The translations under genes and the position numbers were made by a program. 64,000 bases of DNA from Cohnella xylanilytica (GTDB lineage Bacteria > Bacillota > Bacilli > Paenibacillales > Paenibacillaceae), in NCBI RefSeq assembly GCF_014212175.1, contig NZ_JACJVR010000002.1:1-64000 (forward strand), read 5' to 3'. This document shows positions 51,990-59,830 of the stretch, piece by piece. Each line of letters starts with the position of its first letter. Position 1 is the stretch's first letter. The notes under the pieces were generated by a model. It was not told the origin of the DNA, ran no database searches, and worked only from the letters and a program-made list of their open reading frames with translations.

Positions 51990-52018
51990 AGCCGCGTACC
52001 CCCTTCGTTACAGCCGAA

Positions 52019-53062
52019 TTAGTAGTCGATTTTGTAATTTGCCAAGTATTTGGAGATGCCGTCGAGTTCTTCGTCCGTCAGACCGACATCCTTGGCAGAA
52101 GGCATCGTCGCACCCGGCTTGACGCTTTGAGGATCGGTGATCCATTCCTTCAGGTTATCTTCGATCGGCTTCTCGTCGTTGTAGAGAATGCCGCCGATGG
52201 TCTCGCGGCTGCCGACGCCCGTCAGGTTCGGCGCGCTCGCTCCGCTGTTGGTCTCGCCGACAGCGTGGCAGGACAAGCACTTGCTCTCGAACGCTTCCTT
52301 GATCTTGGCGTCCTCCGGCACGACGGCAGGCGACTTCATCGCGGCGACCCAACGGTCGAACGACGCTTGGTCGACGGCCTTCGCCTTGAAGTCCATCAAG
52401 CTGTGCGAAGGTCCGCACAACTCGGCGCACTTGCCGCGGAAGATGCCTTCCTTCGGAAACTCGAGGTACATGCGGTTCGTAACGCCCGTGTTCGTGTCCA
52501 TCTTGCCTCCGATGGACGGAATCCAGAAGGAGTGCTTGACGTCGGCCGACGCCAGCTCGAAGGAGACCTTCTTGCCGGTCGGAACGACCAGTTCCTGGGC
52601 GGTGACGATTCCGTATTCCGGATATTCGAATTCCCACCAGTATTGATGCGCGGTTACCTTGACCTGCAGGGCGTCCTTATCCTTGGAGTAATCCTTGGAG
52701 AGCCCGAACACCGTGTTGATCGTCGGCACGCCGAGAATCAGCAGCAGGATCAGCGGGATGACCGTCCAGATAATCTCCAGCTTGTGGTTGCCTTCCACTT
52801 GCTTCGGAATCGTGTTGTCGCCCTTGCGCCGGCGGAACCGGATCAGGACATAGATACAAATCGCGAAGACAACAACGACTACGAGCGTCATGATGCTGAT
52901 CGACAGCTTCATCAGGTTAAATTGCTCTTCGGCAACAGGGCCTTGCGGTTTCAGCGTCGACAGATCATCTCTGCCGCAAGCCGACAAGAGGAACGCCATC
53001 CCTGCCAAGAGCGGGATCAACCGCTTCATAACACGCCACCGATTCATCATTTTCATCCCCAT
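52019..53062 (-). CDS. ctaC: cytochrome c oxidase subunit II with fused cytochrome c domain
   Basis: A 347-aa lipoprotein: signal with lipobox LLSACGRDD, two membrane helices (about 50-72 and 95-117) and a cupredoxin CuA domain (VKHSFWIPSIGGKMD, CAELCGPSHSLMDF with the CuA ligands). A C-terminal cytochrome c domain has heme site CLSCHAV and a distal Met in PGATMPSAK. The fused cytochrome defines the caa3 type. Several in-frame ATGs cluster at the start (53062 to 53029); the Bacillus N-terminus MVKHWRLILLLA suggests the MMNRWRVMKRLIP form. First gene of the operon. Confidence 0.95.
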   Translation of the reverse strand: MGMKMMNRWRVMKRLIPLLAGMAFLLSACGRDDLSTLKPQGPVAEEQFNLMKLSISIMTLVVVVVFAICIYVLIRFRRRKGDNTIPKQVEGNHKLEIIWTVIPLILLLILGVPTINTVFGLSKDYSKDKDALQVKVTAHQYWWEFEYPEYGIVTAQELVVPTGKKVSFELASADVKHSFWIPSIGGKMDTNTGVTNRMYLEFPKEGIFRGKCAELCGPSHSLMDFKAKAVDQASFDRWVAAMKSPAVVPEDAKIKEAFESKCLSCHAVGETNSGASAPNLTGVGSRETIGGILYNDEKPIEDNLKEWITDPQSVKPGATMPSAKDVGLTDEELDGISKYLANYKIDY

Positions 53063-53161
53063 CTCGACGTTTTCATAGACTGTCTAACTCGTGGCGGCAA
53101 CAGCCTACGTGTGGTTCACGGATGTCTGCAAAATCAACAAACGTTCCTAATCACTCTAATA

Positions 53162-53211
53162 AATATAAAGATTGGCATGTCATTTTGTCAATGTTCACAG
53201 AACAGTTCACA
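53162..53211 (-). promoter_or_regulatory. ctaC promoter with ResD-like upstream repeats
   Basis: On the minus strand, -35 TTGACA (53186-53191), 18-bp spacer, -10 TATATT (53162-53167). Just upstream are two direct TGTGAAC repeats (53193-53199 and 53205-53211, 12 bp apart), the second within TTTGTGAAC, resembling ResD boxes (TTGTGAA). Activation of ctaCDEF by ResD is known in B. subtilis; its use here is inferred. Confidence 0.55.
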
Positions 53212-53469
53212 AATTGTTCTCAAAACTGTCAAAATCGTTGGGGCCGTAAGGTTTTTCGCCTTCCGGCGAACCGCTTGCAAGCGTCTTCGGACCCCCTCCG
53301 CCGACCGTCGCAAGCGTTTTCCGGTCCCGGACATCCGAACCGTCCGACACAAGTTCTCCCCATCATCTTTTGCCAAAGTCACCGGGTTTTATGTACGGGA
53401 AGGGAGCATACTTTTCGTCCGCCCGGCTAACCCTACGCCTAGAAAGCTTCTCCCGAGGAGGAAGGAACC

Positions 53470-54207
53470 ATGGCTGCCCGTCGTCACTCGCCCCTGGGGC
53501 ATCGGATATTGGCCGTCGCATGCGGCTTGGCTCTCGTCGGAAGTCTCGCCGCCTGCAATTACACCTCCTATTATCAGAAGAGCGCCCACGATTACTCCAG
53601 CCGCGCGAAGAACGATCCCAAGATGACGCGCGTCCGCTCCTACGGCGCGTCCACGGGCGATCCGAAGCAGCACGAGAACCGTTACTTCGAATACAGCTCC
53701 AAGCTGTCCTACGACGTCAAGGCTCTCCCCGGCGTGAACTCGGCCATCGTCATGCTGACCGACAAGAACGCCTACGTCGCCATTCTGACGGATTGGACGG
53801 CGACGGGAACGAAGTCCCACGGCGGCGCGGCCACCCGGGAGCAGGACAATACCGGGACGACCGAGGGAGTGTACAACGTCGACACCGGCGGCACGACGAA
53901 CGTCGGGCCTCGGCTGGCGACCCCGTACAATTCTTACTTTACCCACAAGGACGTCTCCGATCTCTCCTCGGAGCTGAAGCAGGTGATCGGGGATACGGTT
54001 CGGCGGGGCCACCCCCGCGTTCAGGAGGTCCACATCTCCGCGAACCGGGAATTCGTCAACCAGATGCTCGAATTCGCCAAGCTCTCGTGGGGCAACAAGC
54101 CGCTGGCCCCCCATACGCAGTCGTTCAACCGGCTCGTGCAATACATGTTCGCGAACGGCGGCGACATCCCCCTGCCGCTGTACGAGCATCCGCCGGCGAC
54201 CCGATAG
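53470..54207 (+). CDS. YhcN/YlaJ-family sporulation lipoprotein
   Basis: A 245-aa lipoprotein: signal peptide with lipobox SLAAC (Cys about 35). The YhcN/YlaJ domain follows (about 75-215), with LSYDVKALPGVNSAIVMLTD, NAYVAILTD and the later RRGHPRVQEVHISANREFVN. A Gly/Thr-rich insertion (about 112-145) interrupts it. These proteins sit in the inner spore membrane or forespore envelope. GAGGAAGG lies just before the ATG. It is divergent from ctaC. No forespore sigma promoter could be assigned with confidence. Confidence 0.87.
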   Translation: MAARRHSPLGHRILAVACGLALVGSLAACNYTSYYQKSAHDYSSRAKNDPKMTRVRSYGASTGDPKQHENRYFEYSSKLSYDVKALPGVNSAIVMLTDKNAYVAILTDWTATGTKSHGGAATREQDNTGTTEGVYNVDTGGTTNVGPRLATPYNSYFTHKDVSDLSSELKQVIGDTVRRGHPRVQEVHISANREFVNQMLEFAKLSWGNKPLAPHTQSFNRLVQYMFANGGDIPLPLYEHPPATR

Positions 54208-54215
54208 CAACGATC

Positions 54216-54247
54216 GAACCGCCTTGGCTCTTAGGCCAAGGCGGTTC
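54216..54247 (+). terminator. strong rho-independent terminator
   Basis: Perfect 13-bp stem GAACCGCCTTGGC (54216-54228) / GCCAAGGCGGTTC (54235-54247), loop TCTTAG, then TTTT. The 54248-54478 segment has no other visible feature. Confidence 0.9.
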
Positions 54248-54478
54248 TTTTGCATCCGTTTCTTCTATTTTATAGCGCCTTCTCCGCAGGCTCTCCCGCG
54301 GCGCTCCATTGCCCCTTCGTCCCGCCATCCGGGGTGAGGCTCGTGAAGGCGGCGTTGAAGGAGCCGAGGGCCGGCAGCGCATCTATGCGAGGCGAACGAT
54401 CGGGACTTCCGGGAGAAGAAACAAAAAGGGACCGGCCGCATGCCGCAGGGCTGCCTGGCCGATCCCCTCCCCGCTTCG

Positions 54479-54667
54479 TCAGGATGCCGGGGAATTTAAT
54501 TTAACCAACTCTCGCTCCACGAGGAGAGTCAATTCTTCTTCGTAACCGCCTGTTATTCGGTATTTGCGGATGTAATCCTTGACAAACTTGCGCGGGTCCT
54601 TGGGCCGGAAAATTCTGGTTAGTTCTCTAAGACTCTCCTGAACTTCGTTGTGGCTTCGTTTTGCCAT
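54479..54667 (-). CDS. small conserved-looking protein, unknown function
   Basis: A 62-aa, charged, soluble, probably helical protein (MAKRSHNEVQESLRELTRIF..., ...YIRKYRITGGYEEELTLLV). GGAGGG lies 8 nt before the ATG at 54667, a strong start; the frame continues upstream without a better one. No family recognised. It stands alone between the YhcN gene (convergent) and the FHA gene. Confidence 0.65.
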   Translation of the reverse strand: MAKRSHNEVQESLRELTRIFRPKDPRKFVKDYIRKYRITGGYEEELTLLVERELVKLNSPAS

Positions 54668-54796
54668 TGCGATTCCCTCCCGGCGGAACGAGTCCCGCAA
54701 GTTGATCTGACGCTCACATACACCCCTGTTGTCGACAAATTTAATCCTGCATGAACTCATTATACCAGTTATCGGCCGGGGGCGAAAGCGAAACCG

Positions 54797-55708
54797 TCAG
54801 ACTTGGACTTCAAACCAGTGTCTCGTTCCGGACAGGGAGAACCGGCTGCCGGGCCTCAGCTCGTAGACGATTCCGGGCTCGAGGCGCTCGCCTCCGGACA
54901 GGAACGTTCCGTTGGAGGAGTCGTGGTCCTCGAGCAGGAACAGCCCCCTCTCCGCCTCGAACTTCAAGGAACAGTGCCTGCGGCTGACTTCGCCGGCGTT
55001 ATAGGGAAAGGCGAGGCCGCATTGGGTAGAATCCCGGCCGAGAGTGAGCCAGCGCTCCGTCACCCGGAAGCCGCTCCCGGCGAACTCCCCTTCGACGCCC
55101 CAGAGGCGCGGACTTCCTTCTTCGGCCGGGAGCGCGGCCTCCGGCCCGGCCGGCATCGCCGGGAGCGGCCGCGTGTAATCGGGCGCCTGCGCCCCCAATC
55201 CGGCGGCGAACTCGGCGTCCGGGTCCCCCGGATCGCCGGCCCGCTCGCCGCCGGCGGTCTGGAGTACGCTCGCGGGCTCCCTGCGATCGGTATCCGCGGC
55301 CCCGAGCGCCGTATCGGCGCCCCCTAGCTCGTTATCGGCGTCCGCCTTCTCCTCGAGGACGTCGTCGTCGTCTTCCGGGATATTCTTGGCCCTCGCCGTC
55401 ATCTGAAGGAAGGCGATGACGGCCACTGCCGCCGCCGCGATTCCGATTCCCATCGCCGCCAGCAGCGGCAGCGTTCCGACTCCTTGGGCGGCGGGCATCG
55501 CCGCCCGGTCCGCCGCTTCCGCGGACGTTGCTCCGAATCCCAACCAACATGCGGTTCCCGCCGCCGACAATCGCGCGATCTTCCGACGGATTCGCGTTCC
55601 CGGGGCGGTCTCTCTCTGCGGATGTTCCCGGGCGCGCCCGAACGCGCGCCCGCTCGTCACCAACGCCCGCGGGCCGGATCGTCCGATCCGGTCCACGACC
55701 GTCAACAT
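54797..55708 (-). CDS. membrane protein with C-terminal FHA domain
   Basis: A 303-aa protein. A basic N-terminus and one clear TM helix (about 82-103, LLAAMGIGIAAAAVAVIAFL) come first, then an acidic low-complexity cytoplasmic linker (about 110-200). The C-terminal FHA domain (about 222-300) has LTLGRDSTQCGLAF, VSRRHCSLKF and DHDSSNGTFLSGGERL, the full G-R...S-R-x-H...S-x-N-G-T set for phosphothreonine binding. Start choice: ATG at 55708 has GGGGGG at 9-nt spacing; the frame is open 18 codons further. No Ser/Thr kinase gene is in the window, so its partner is elsewhere. Confidence 0.85.
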   Translation of the reverse strand: MLTVVDRIGRSGPRALVTSGRAFGRAREHPQRETAPGTRIRRKIARLSAAGTACWLGFGATSAEAADRAAMPAAQGVGTLPLLAAMGIGIAAAAVAVIAFLQMTARAKNIPEDDDDVLEEKADADNELGGADTALGAADTDRREPASVLQTAGGERAGDPGDPDAEFAAGLGAQAPDYTRPLPAMPAGPEAALPAEEGSPRLWGVEGEFAGSGFRVTERWLTLGRDSTQCGLAFPYNAGEVSRRHCSLKFEAERGLFLLEDHDSSNGTFLSGGERLEPGIVYELRPGSRFSLSGTRHWFEVQV

Positions 55709-55897
55709 CAATTCAATCCCCCCTTTGCCATATATATCGGAACGAACGGCCAACGGCTTCACCCCCGGATCGACGCGAACCTCGATCTATATTGTAAACG
55801 CTTACTATTCCAGTTAAAAAAGAGTGTCCTTCACGAGCTGGACGTATAGATAGTATACCGAAATTAACGGCGGCCTTCAACGATCGCCATCCAATTT

Positions 55898-57352
55898 TTA
55901 GTCGATTTTAAGATTGCCGCCTTCCTCGTCCGCCCGAGACCGTTCCCGGAGCCGCAGCCGGGAGGGAATGCGGTCCCGGAACTCGTAGAAGGCCGGCTCT
56001 TCGGCGGCGGAGAGCCGCTCCGCGCCCCATCTCTTCAATTGCGCTTCCGATATTTTGACCTCCCGCCGCAAGACTATGCAGGCCGCCACCTCCTCTTCGC
56101 CGCCTCCCGCAGGCACGCCGTAGACGACGGCGTCCTCGACCGCCGGATGGCGGATCAGCTCGCGCTCGACCTTGGCGGGGTAGACGATCGTATCTCCCTT
56201 CCGGATGAGATCCAGCTTGCGGTCGGCGAAGGAGAAGAAGCCGTCTTCGTCCGCGGTCGCCATATCCCCCGTCCGCAGCCACCCTTCCCGCAGAACGGCG
56301 TCCGTCTCTACCGGACGGTTCCAATACCCCGCCATCACCTGCGGGCCGCGGATCGCCAACTCGCCGACCTCTCCGGGAGCGAGCGGCTTCAGGCTGTCCC
56401 CTCCGACGATCCGCGCTTCCGTATCGGGCAGCGGAATGCCGATCGTTCCCGGCCGCCCGAACCGGTTCGCCGGTTGGGCGAGAGAGGGAGCCGCCGTCTC
56501 CGCGAGCACGTAGCTCCCCTTCAAGCGGCCGGGCGGCAGCGCCCCTCCGCCCTTCGGCAGAGCCGCCAGCATCCGCGCGAGAGCCTCCTTGTCCCCGTAA
56601 TGCCAGGCCGCATGCTGAACCGCCCCCGCGATCAGGTTGGCGTGGGTCAGCATGACGCCCTTGGGCGTTCCCGTCGTCCCTCTCGTGTAGCGGATCGCCG
56701 CGAGCCGCTCTCCCGCTTCCGGATCGACGGGGAAGCCGTCCTCCTTCGGAAGCCGCCCGAGAAGGGAACCCCATGGCACGACCGCGCCCGAACGATAGAG
56801 GGCCGCCTTATCCCCCCGGGACAGCGGCGGCAAGGGCGGGAAGGCCGGCAGCCTGGCGCGAAGCGAAGAGAGCGCGCCGGTCTTGGCCGCCGCGACGATC
56901 TTCCCGACCTCCGTCCCGGTCCGGAGCGCCGCCGCCCGCGCCAGGGCGGAATCCGGCGCCACGAGAACCTTGGCCCCGGTCTCGGCGAGCCGCCGGCGCG
57001 CCTCCTCGTCCGGAAGATCGTCTTCCATCGGCACGGCGACGGCCTGGGCGAGCAGCGTCCCGTAGAAGGCGACGAACGCCTGCGGGCCCTCCGGCAGCAT
57101 CGTCGCCACCCGCTCCCCGCGGGAGATTCCCAGGCCGAGGAGGCCGTTCGCGAATTGGCGGCAGGAGCGGTACAGCCGGGAACATGTCCAAGCGGAGTTC
57201 CCCCAGATCAGCTTCGCCCCGGGCTCCTTCGCGGCCAGCTCCGCCAGCAGCCCGGCGGCGTTCCCGGCGGGGTACTCGCAGGATGGGGCGACCTGCCACG
57301 GATACCGCGACAGCCACGGGCGGTTCCGACGATCGGCTTCATCTACGTTCAC
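55898..57352 (-). CDS. AMP-binding (acyl-CoA synthetase-like) protein, internally shortened
   Basis: A 484-aa ANL-superfamily protein. P-loop motif RYTRGTTGTPKGVMLTHANL is present, but Arg replaces the usual Ser of Y-T-S-G-T-T-G. GELAIRGPQVMAGYW, GWLRTGDMA, DRKLDLIRKGDTIVYPAKVE are normal. Two parts are reduced. About 80-100 residues usually lying between the P-loop and the Y-G-x-T-E motif are nearly all missing (the motif survives as YVLAETAAPS). The C-terminal catalytic Lys motif (P-x-x-x-x-G-K-x-x-R) is absent, the end reading RIPSRLRLRERSRADEEGG. It is therefore probably inactive or repurposed. Start: GTG at 57352 with GGGAG upstream is preferred over ATG at 57376. Confidence 0.75.
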   Translation of the reverse strand: MNVDEADRRNRPWLSRYPWQVAPSCEYPAGNAAGLLAELAAKEPGAKLIWGNSAWTCSRLYRSCRQFANGLLGLGISRGERVATMLPEGPQAFVAFYGTLLAQAVAVPMEDDLPDEEARRRLAETGAKVLVAPDSALARAAALRTGTEVGKIVAAAKTGALSSLRARLPAFPPLPPLSRGDKAALYRSGAVVPWGSLLGRLPKEDGFPVDPEAGERLAAIRYTRGTTGTPKGVMLTHANLIAGAVQHAAWHYGDKEALARMLAALPKGGGALPPGRLKGSYVLAETAAPSLAQPANRFGRPGTIGIPLPDTEARIVGGDSLKPLAPGEVGELAIRGPQVMAGYWNRPVETDAVLREGWLRTGDMATADEDGFFSFADRKLDLIRKGDTIVYPAKVERELIRHPAVEDAVVYGVPAGGGEEEVAACIVLRREVKISEAQLKRWGAERLSAAEEPAFYEFRDRIPSRLRLRERSRADEEGGNLKID

Positions 57353-57446
57353 TTCTTTCTCCCTCTCTCTCCTCATTCCTAGTCAACTTTATTCCGCCGC
57401 ACTCCCCGTCTATGCCTCCCTTGCCGGTCAAATAAAAAGAAACGAA

Positions 57447-57472
57447 CCCCCGTCCGGCGCTTCGGACGGGGG
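57447..57472 (-). terminator. terminator of the 57496 gene
   Basis: CCCCCGTCCG (57447-57456) / CGGACGGGGG (57463-57472), 10-bp perfect stem. On the minus strand it is followed by TTCGTTTCTTTTTATTT. Confidence 0.9.
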
Positions 57473-57495
57473 TCGTTCCCGATCGATGAATCGAT

Positions 57496-58677
57496 TTATA
57501 ATTCCTCTTGCTTCAGCACGTACTCGTCCTCGTCGAACAGCCATTTGCCGTCCTTCTTGACGAGCTCGTTGCCTTGAATCAAGCGAAGCTTGACGCCTTC
57601 CTTCTTCGCCTCCGCGAGCTTGGCCTGCACGACGATCGCGCGATCCTCGGAGTAGCTGACGATCGCCGTCTTCTCGATCGAATATTGAATATCGACTTCC
57701 GCGAACGATTGCTTGAGGGACTCTACCGTCTCGTCCAAGCCGTCGAACGGGACGACCGTCTTCCGGAACGCCTCCGTATCCTCCGCGTTGAAGGCGTCGT
57801 TCTGGGCCTTGAGCAGCGCTTCGATGGCCGTCTTCTCGGCCTCCGGAACGGCGACCGCCTTGTCGAGCAGAGCTTCCGGCTTGTCGTATTCGATGGCCAG
57901 CTGCTCCATGTCGTAGATCAGCCATTGGCCCGAAGCGTTCGGCCGCAACGTATACAGCATGTCGGAGACGTTGTCGAAGTAGAAGTCTCCGCTTACCCGT
58001 ACCGTATGCTCCTTGGTGGCGACCGTCGCCTCTTGCTTGCTGTACTCTACGACCTCCTTGCCGAGGAATGTCGTGGAAGTGAGGGTCTCTTTGTCCGGAC
58101 TCTTCGCCACGTCTTCCTCGAAGTACGGCCTCAGCGGGGAATCTGGCGAGAACAGAGTCAAGTAATCCGCCTTCTTGGGGGATGCTTCCAGGGCCGGAAT
58201 CTTGTCGAATAGGCTCAGAACGGCTGCCGCCTCTTCCGCGCTGGGCCCCTTGTCCGCGATCTGAACGGTGCTCGTCGCCGCGTCCCAGTTCACGTTCTTG
58301 CCCGACAGCGCGGCGATGAAGCGGACCCCGACGAGCGTGCGCCCGTTCACCGACTTCAGCTGTCCGTTGGCCGGCACGGTCTGCCCGTCCACGAACGCGA
58401 CGTCTCCGCCTACCGACATCTGGAGCTCGTGCTCGGCGGACTTCGCCTTGATCGTCTTGGTCTTCGCTTCGTACTGAATCGAGTAGCCCAGCTGCGTGAA
58501 CAACGAGCGGAATTCCACGTAGGTGCTGCCGCTAAGGCTGACCGGAGGATTCGCGAACTGAAGCGGCTCCCCATTAAGCAGAACCTGGATCGGCTTGGCC
58601 TGGCCCGCCGCGGACGCCGTTCCGGCCAATCCGAACAGCAGCAGCGCGCTTGCTCCGAACAACGCTAATTTTCTCAT
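57496..58677 (-). CDS. secreted protein with copper amine oxidase N-terminal (stalk) domain
   Basis: A 393-aa exported protein: signal peptide (1-24, cleavage after TASAA) and a stalk/copper amine oxidase N-terminal-like domain (about 28-142; IQVLLNGEPLQFANPPVSLS, YVEFRSLFTQLGYSIQYEAK, LVGVRFIAALSGKNVNWD). Two nuclear-transport-factor-2-like repeats may follow (about 150-270 and 275-390; ALLKAQNDAFNAEDTEAFRK in the second). The stalk domain is a wall-associated module common in Paenibacillaceae and does not imply oxidase activity. Function unknown. Confidence 0.82.
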   Translation of the reverse strand: MRKLALFGASALLLFGLAGTASAAGQAKPIQVLLNGEPLQFANPPVSLSGSTYVEFRSLFTQLGYSIQYEAKTKTIKAKSAEHELQMSVGGDVAFVDGQTVPANGQLKSVNGRTLVGVRFIAALSGKNVNWDAATSTVQIADKGPSAEEAAAVLSLFDKIPALEASPKKADYLTLFSPDSPLRPYFEEDVAKSPDKETLTSTTFLGKEVVEYSKQEATVATKEHTVRVSGDFYFDNVSDMLYTLRPNASGQWLIYDMEQLAIEYDKPEALLDKAVAVPEAEKTAIEALLKAQNDAFNAEDTEAFRKTVVPFDGLDETVESLKQSFAEVDIQYSIEKTAIVSYSEDRAIVVQAKLAEAKKEGVKLRLIQGNELVKKDGKWLFDEDEYVLKQEEL

Positions 58678-58839
58678 AAACTCTACTCCCTATCTCCCAT
58701 GGTATGGAAACCACTCTTCAGCTTAAGGCAGAACGCCCGCCATTGCAACGGGTCGCCGCTTAATTGATTCCGAGGTCGCGAACTTGGGCCTTCGCTCTTG
58801 TCAACGAACTGGGAGAATTCTTATGGAAAAAAGGAGAAG

Positions 58840-59403
58840 TCACGACAACAGGCTTCGCAGCTCCTGAAGGGTCGGCCTCCGAAACCGCACGACGATCTTC
58901 CCGTCCTCGGTCCGTACGTCCTCGATCTTGAGCAGCTTCGGCAGCTCGTCCTGCAGCGGGATCGTGACGTCGCCGACGGTCCCTTCGGGCAGCGCGACGT
59001 CCTTCAGCTTCGCTTCCTGCACTTCCGCGACGAGGTTCGGGCTCTCCCACTTCAGGCGGTAAAGAATATGCAGGCCGAGCGGCACCCGTTCCTTCCACTT
59101 CACGTTCACGTCCGCCGCGAGCAGCCCGCCTTCGAGGCGGAACCGTGCTCCCGTGACGGTCACGCCAGGCTGGTATTCGGGGTTAGCGGCCAATTGCTTC
59201 TTGCTCAGATTGTCGACATCGACCTCCGACAGCGTCAGCTCGGGCGTCAGGTTGCGGACCATGTCCAGCGCCCGGCTCTCGAGCGGAACCTCCTCGTAGG
59301 CGAGATCGAGCGGTTCGGACGGAGCGACGTAATAATATGCGCCAACCGCGGCCCCGGCGACGAGAAGGACGAGGACGACGAAGGCAATGAACAATTTTCT
59401 CAC
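58840..59403 (-). CDS. membrane-anchored protein of unknown function (possibly YpmS/DUF2140-like)
   Basis: A 187-aa protein with one N-terminal helix (about 4-25, LFIAFVVLVLLVAGAAVGAY) and an all-beta-looking extracytoplasmic domain. Size and build match YpmS/DUF2140 proteins, but I see no decisive motif, so that assignment is tentative. Start choice: GTG at 59403 follows GGAGG at 8 nt. It is followed at the 3' side by 160 bp without features before the stalk-domain gene. Confidence 0.7.
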   Translation of the reverse strand: MRKLFIAFVVLVLLVAGAAVGAYYYVAPSEPLDLAYEEVPLESRALDMVRNLTPELTLSEVDVDNLSKKQLAANPEYQPGVTVTGARFRLEGGLLAADVNVKWKERVPLGLHILYRLKWESPNLVAEVQEAKLKDVALPEGTVGDVTIPLQDELPKLLKIEDVRTEDGKIVVRFRRPTLQELRSLLS

Positions 59404-59441
59404 GGATAGATCCTCCTTCCGCCGATTCGAATAAAGACGGA

Positions 59442-59470
59442 TTGACTTCCGGCTCATGTAAGAGTATAAC
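59442..59470 (+). promoter_or_regulatory. sigma-A promoter of the ilvA leader
   Basis: TTGACT (59442-59447), 17-bp spacer, TATAAC (59465-59470). It would start transcription near 59477, giving a leader of about 350 nt. Confidence 0.7.
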
Positions 59471-59476
59471 ATTAGA

Positions 59477-59755
59477 TAAAATTCCATGACGGGAACACGT
59501 TCCCCGCACCCCTCGATCCCCAGAGAGTCGGCGATTCGCTGAGAGCCGACGGTCGAGCCCGGCGGAATATCCTCCCCGAGAAGCCGCGCCGAAGCCGGAC
59601 CTGCCGGTTAAGCGCGGACGGCGGCCCCCGTTACGGGATGCGTCCACACCGGACGCGCTTGAAGCGCCTGGCCTTCGCGTCTCTTCGGAGTCGCCGGGTT
59701 AGGAACGAGGGTGGTACCACGGATTCGATCCGTCCCTTTCGGGGACGGTTTTTTT
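59477..59755 (+). promoter_or_regulatory. T-box riboswitch leader of ilvA
   Basis: The hallmark T-box AGGGTGGTACCACGG lies at 59708-59722, followed by the terminator CCGTCCC (59730-59736) / GGGACGG (59742-59748) and a T7 run. The CCACGG and following bases can alternatively pair in the antiterminator. Upstream, Stem I-like elements are present (AGAGAGTCGG...CTGAGAGCCGAC around 59520-59550). GGAATATCCT near 59567-59576 contains an ATC triplet, a plausible isoleucine specifier. Uncharged tRNA-Ile would then switch on ilvA, the first step of isoleucine synthesis. The specifier is inferred, not proven. Confidence 0.9.
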
Positions 59756-59830
59756 GCGTTCGCCGGACCCTTCGCCTATGCCATCAGCAGGATTAACTAT
59801 TCATGATATAAAAAGAGAGGATGACCCCTC

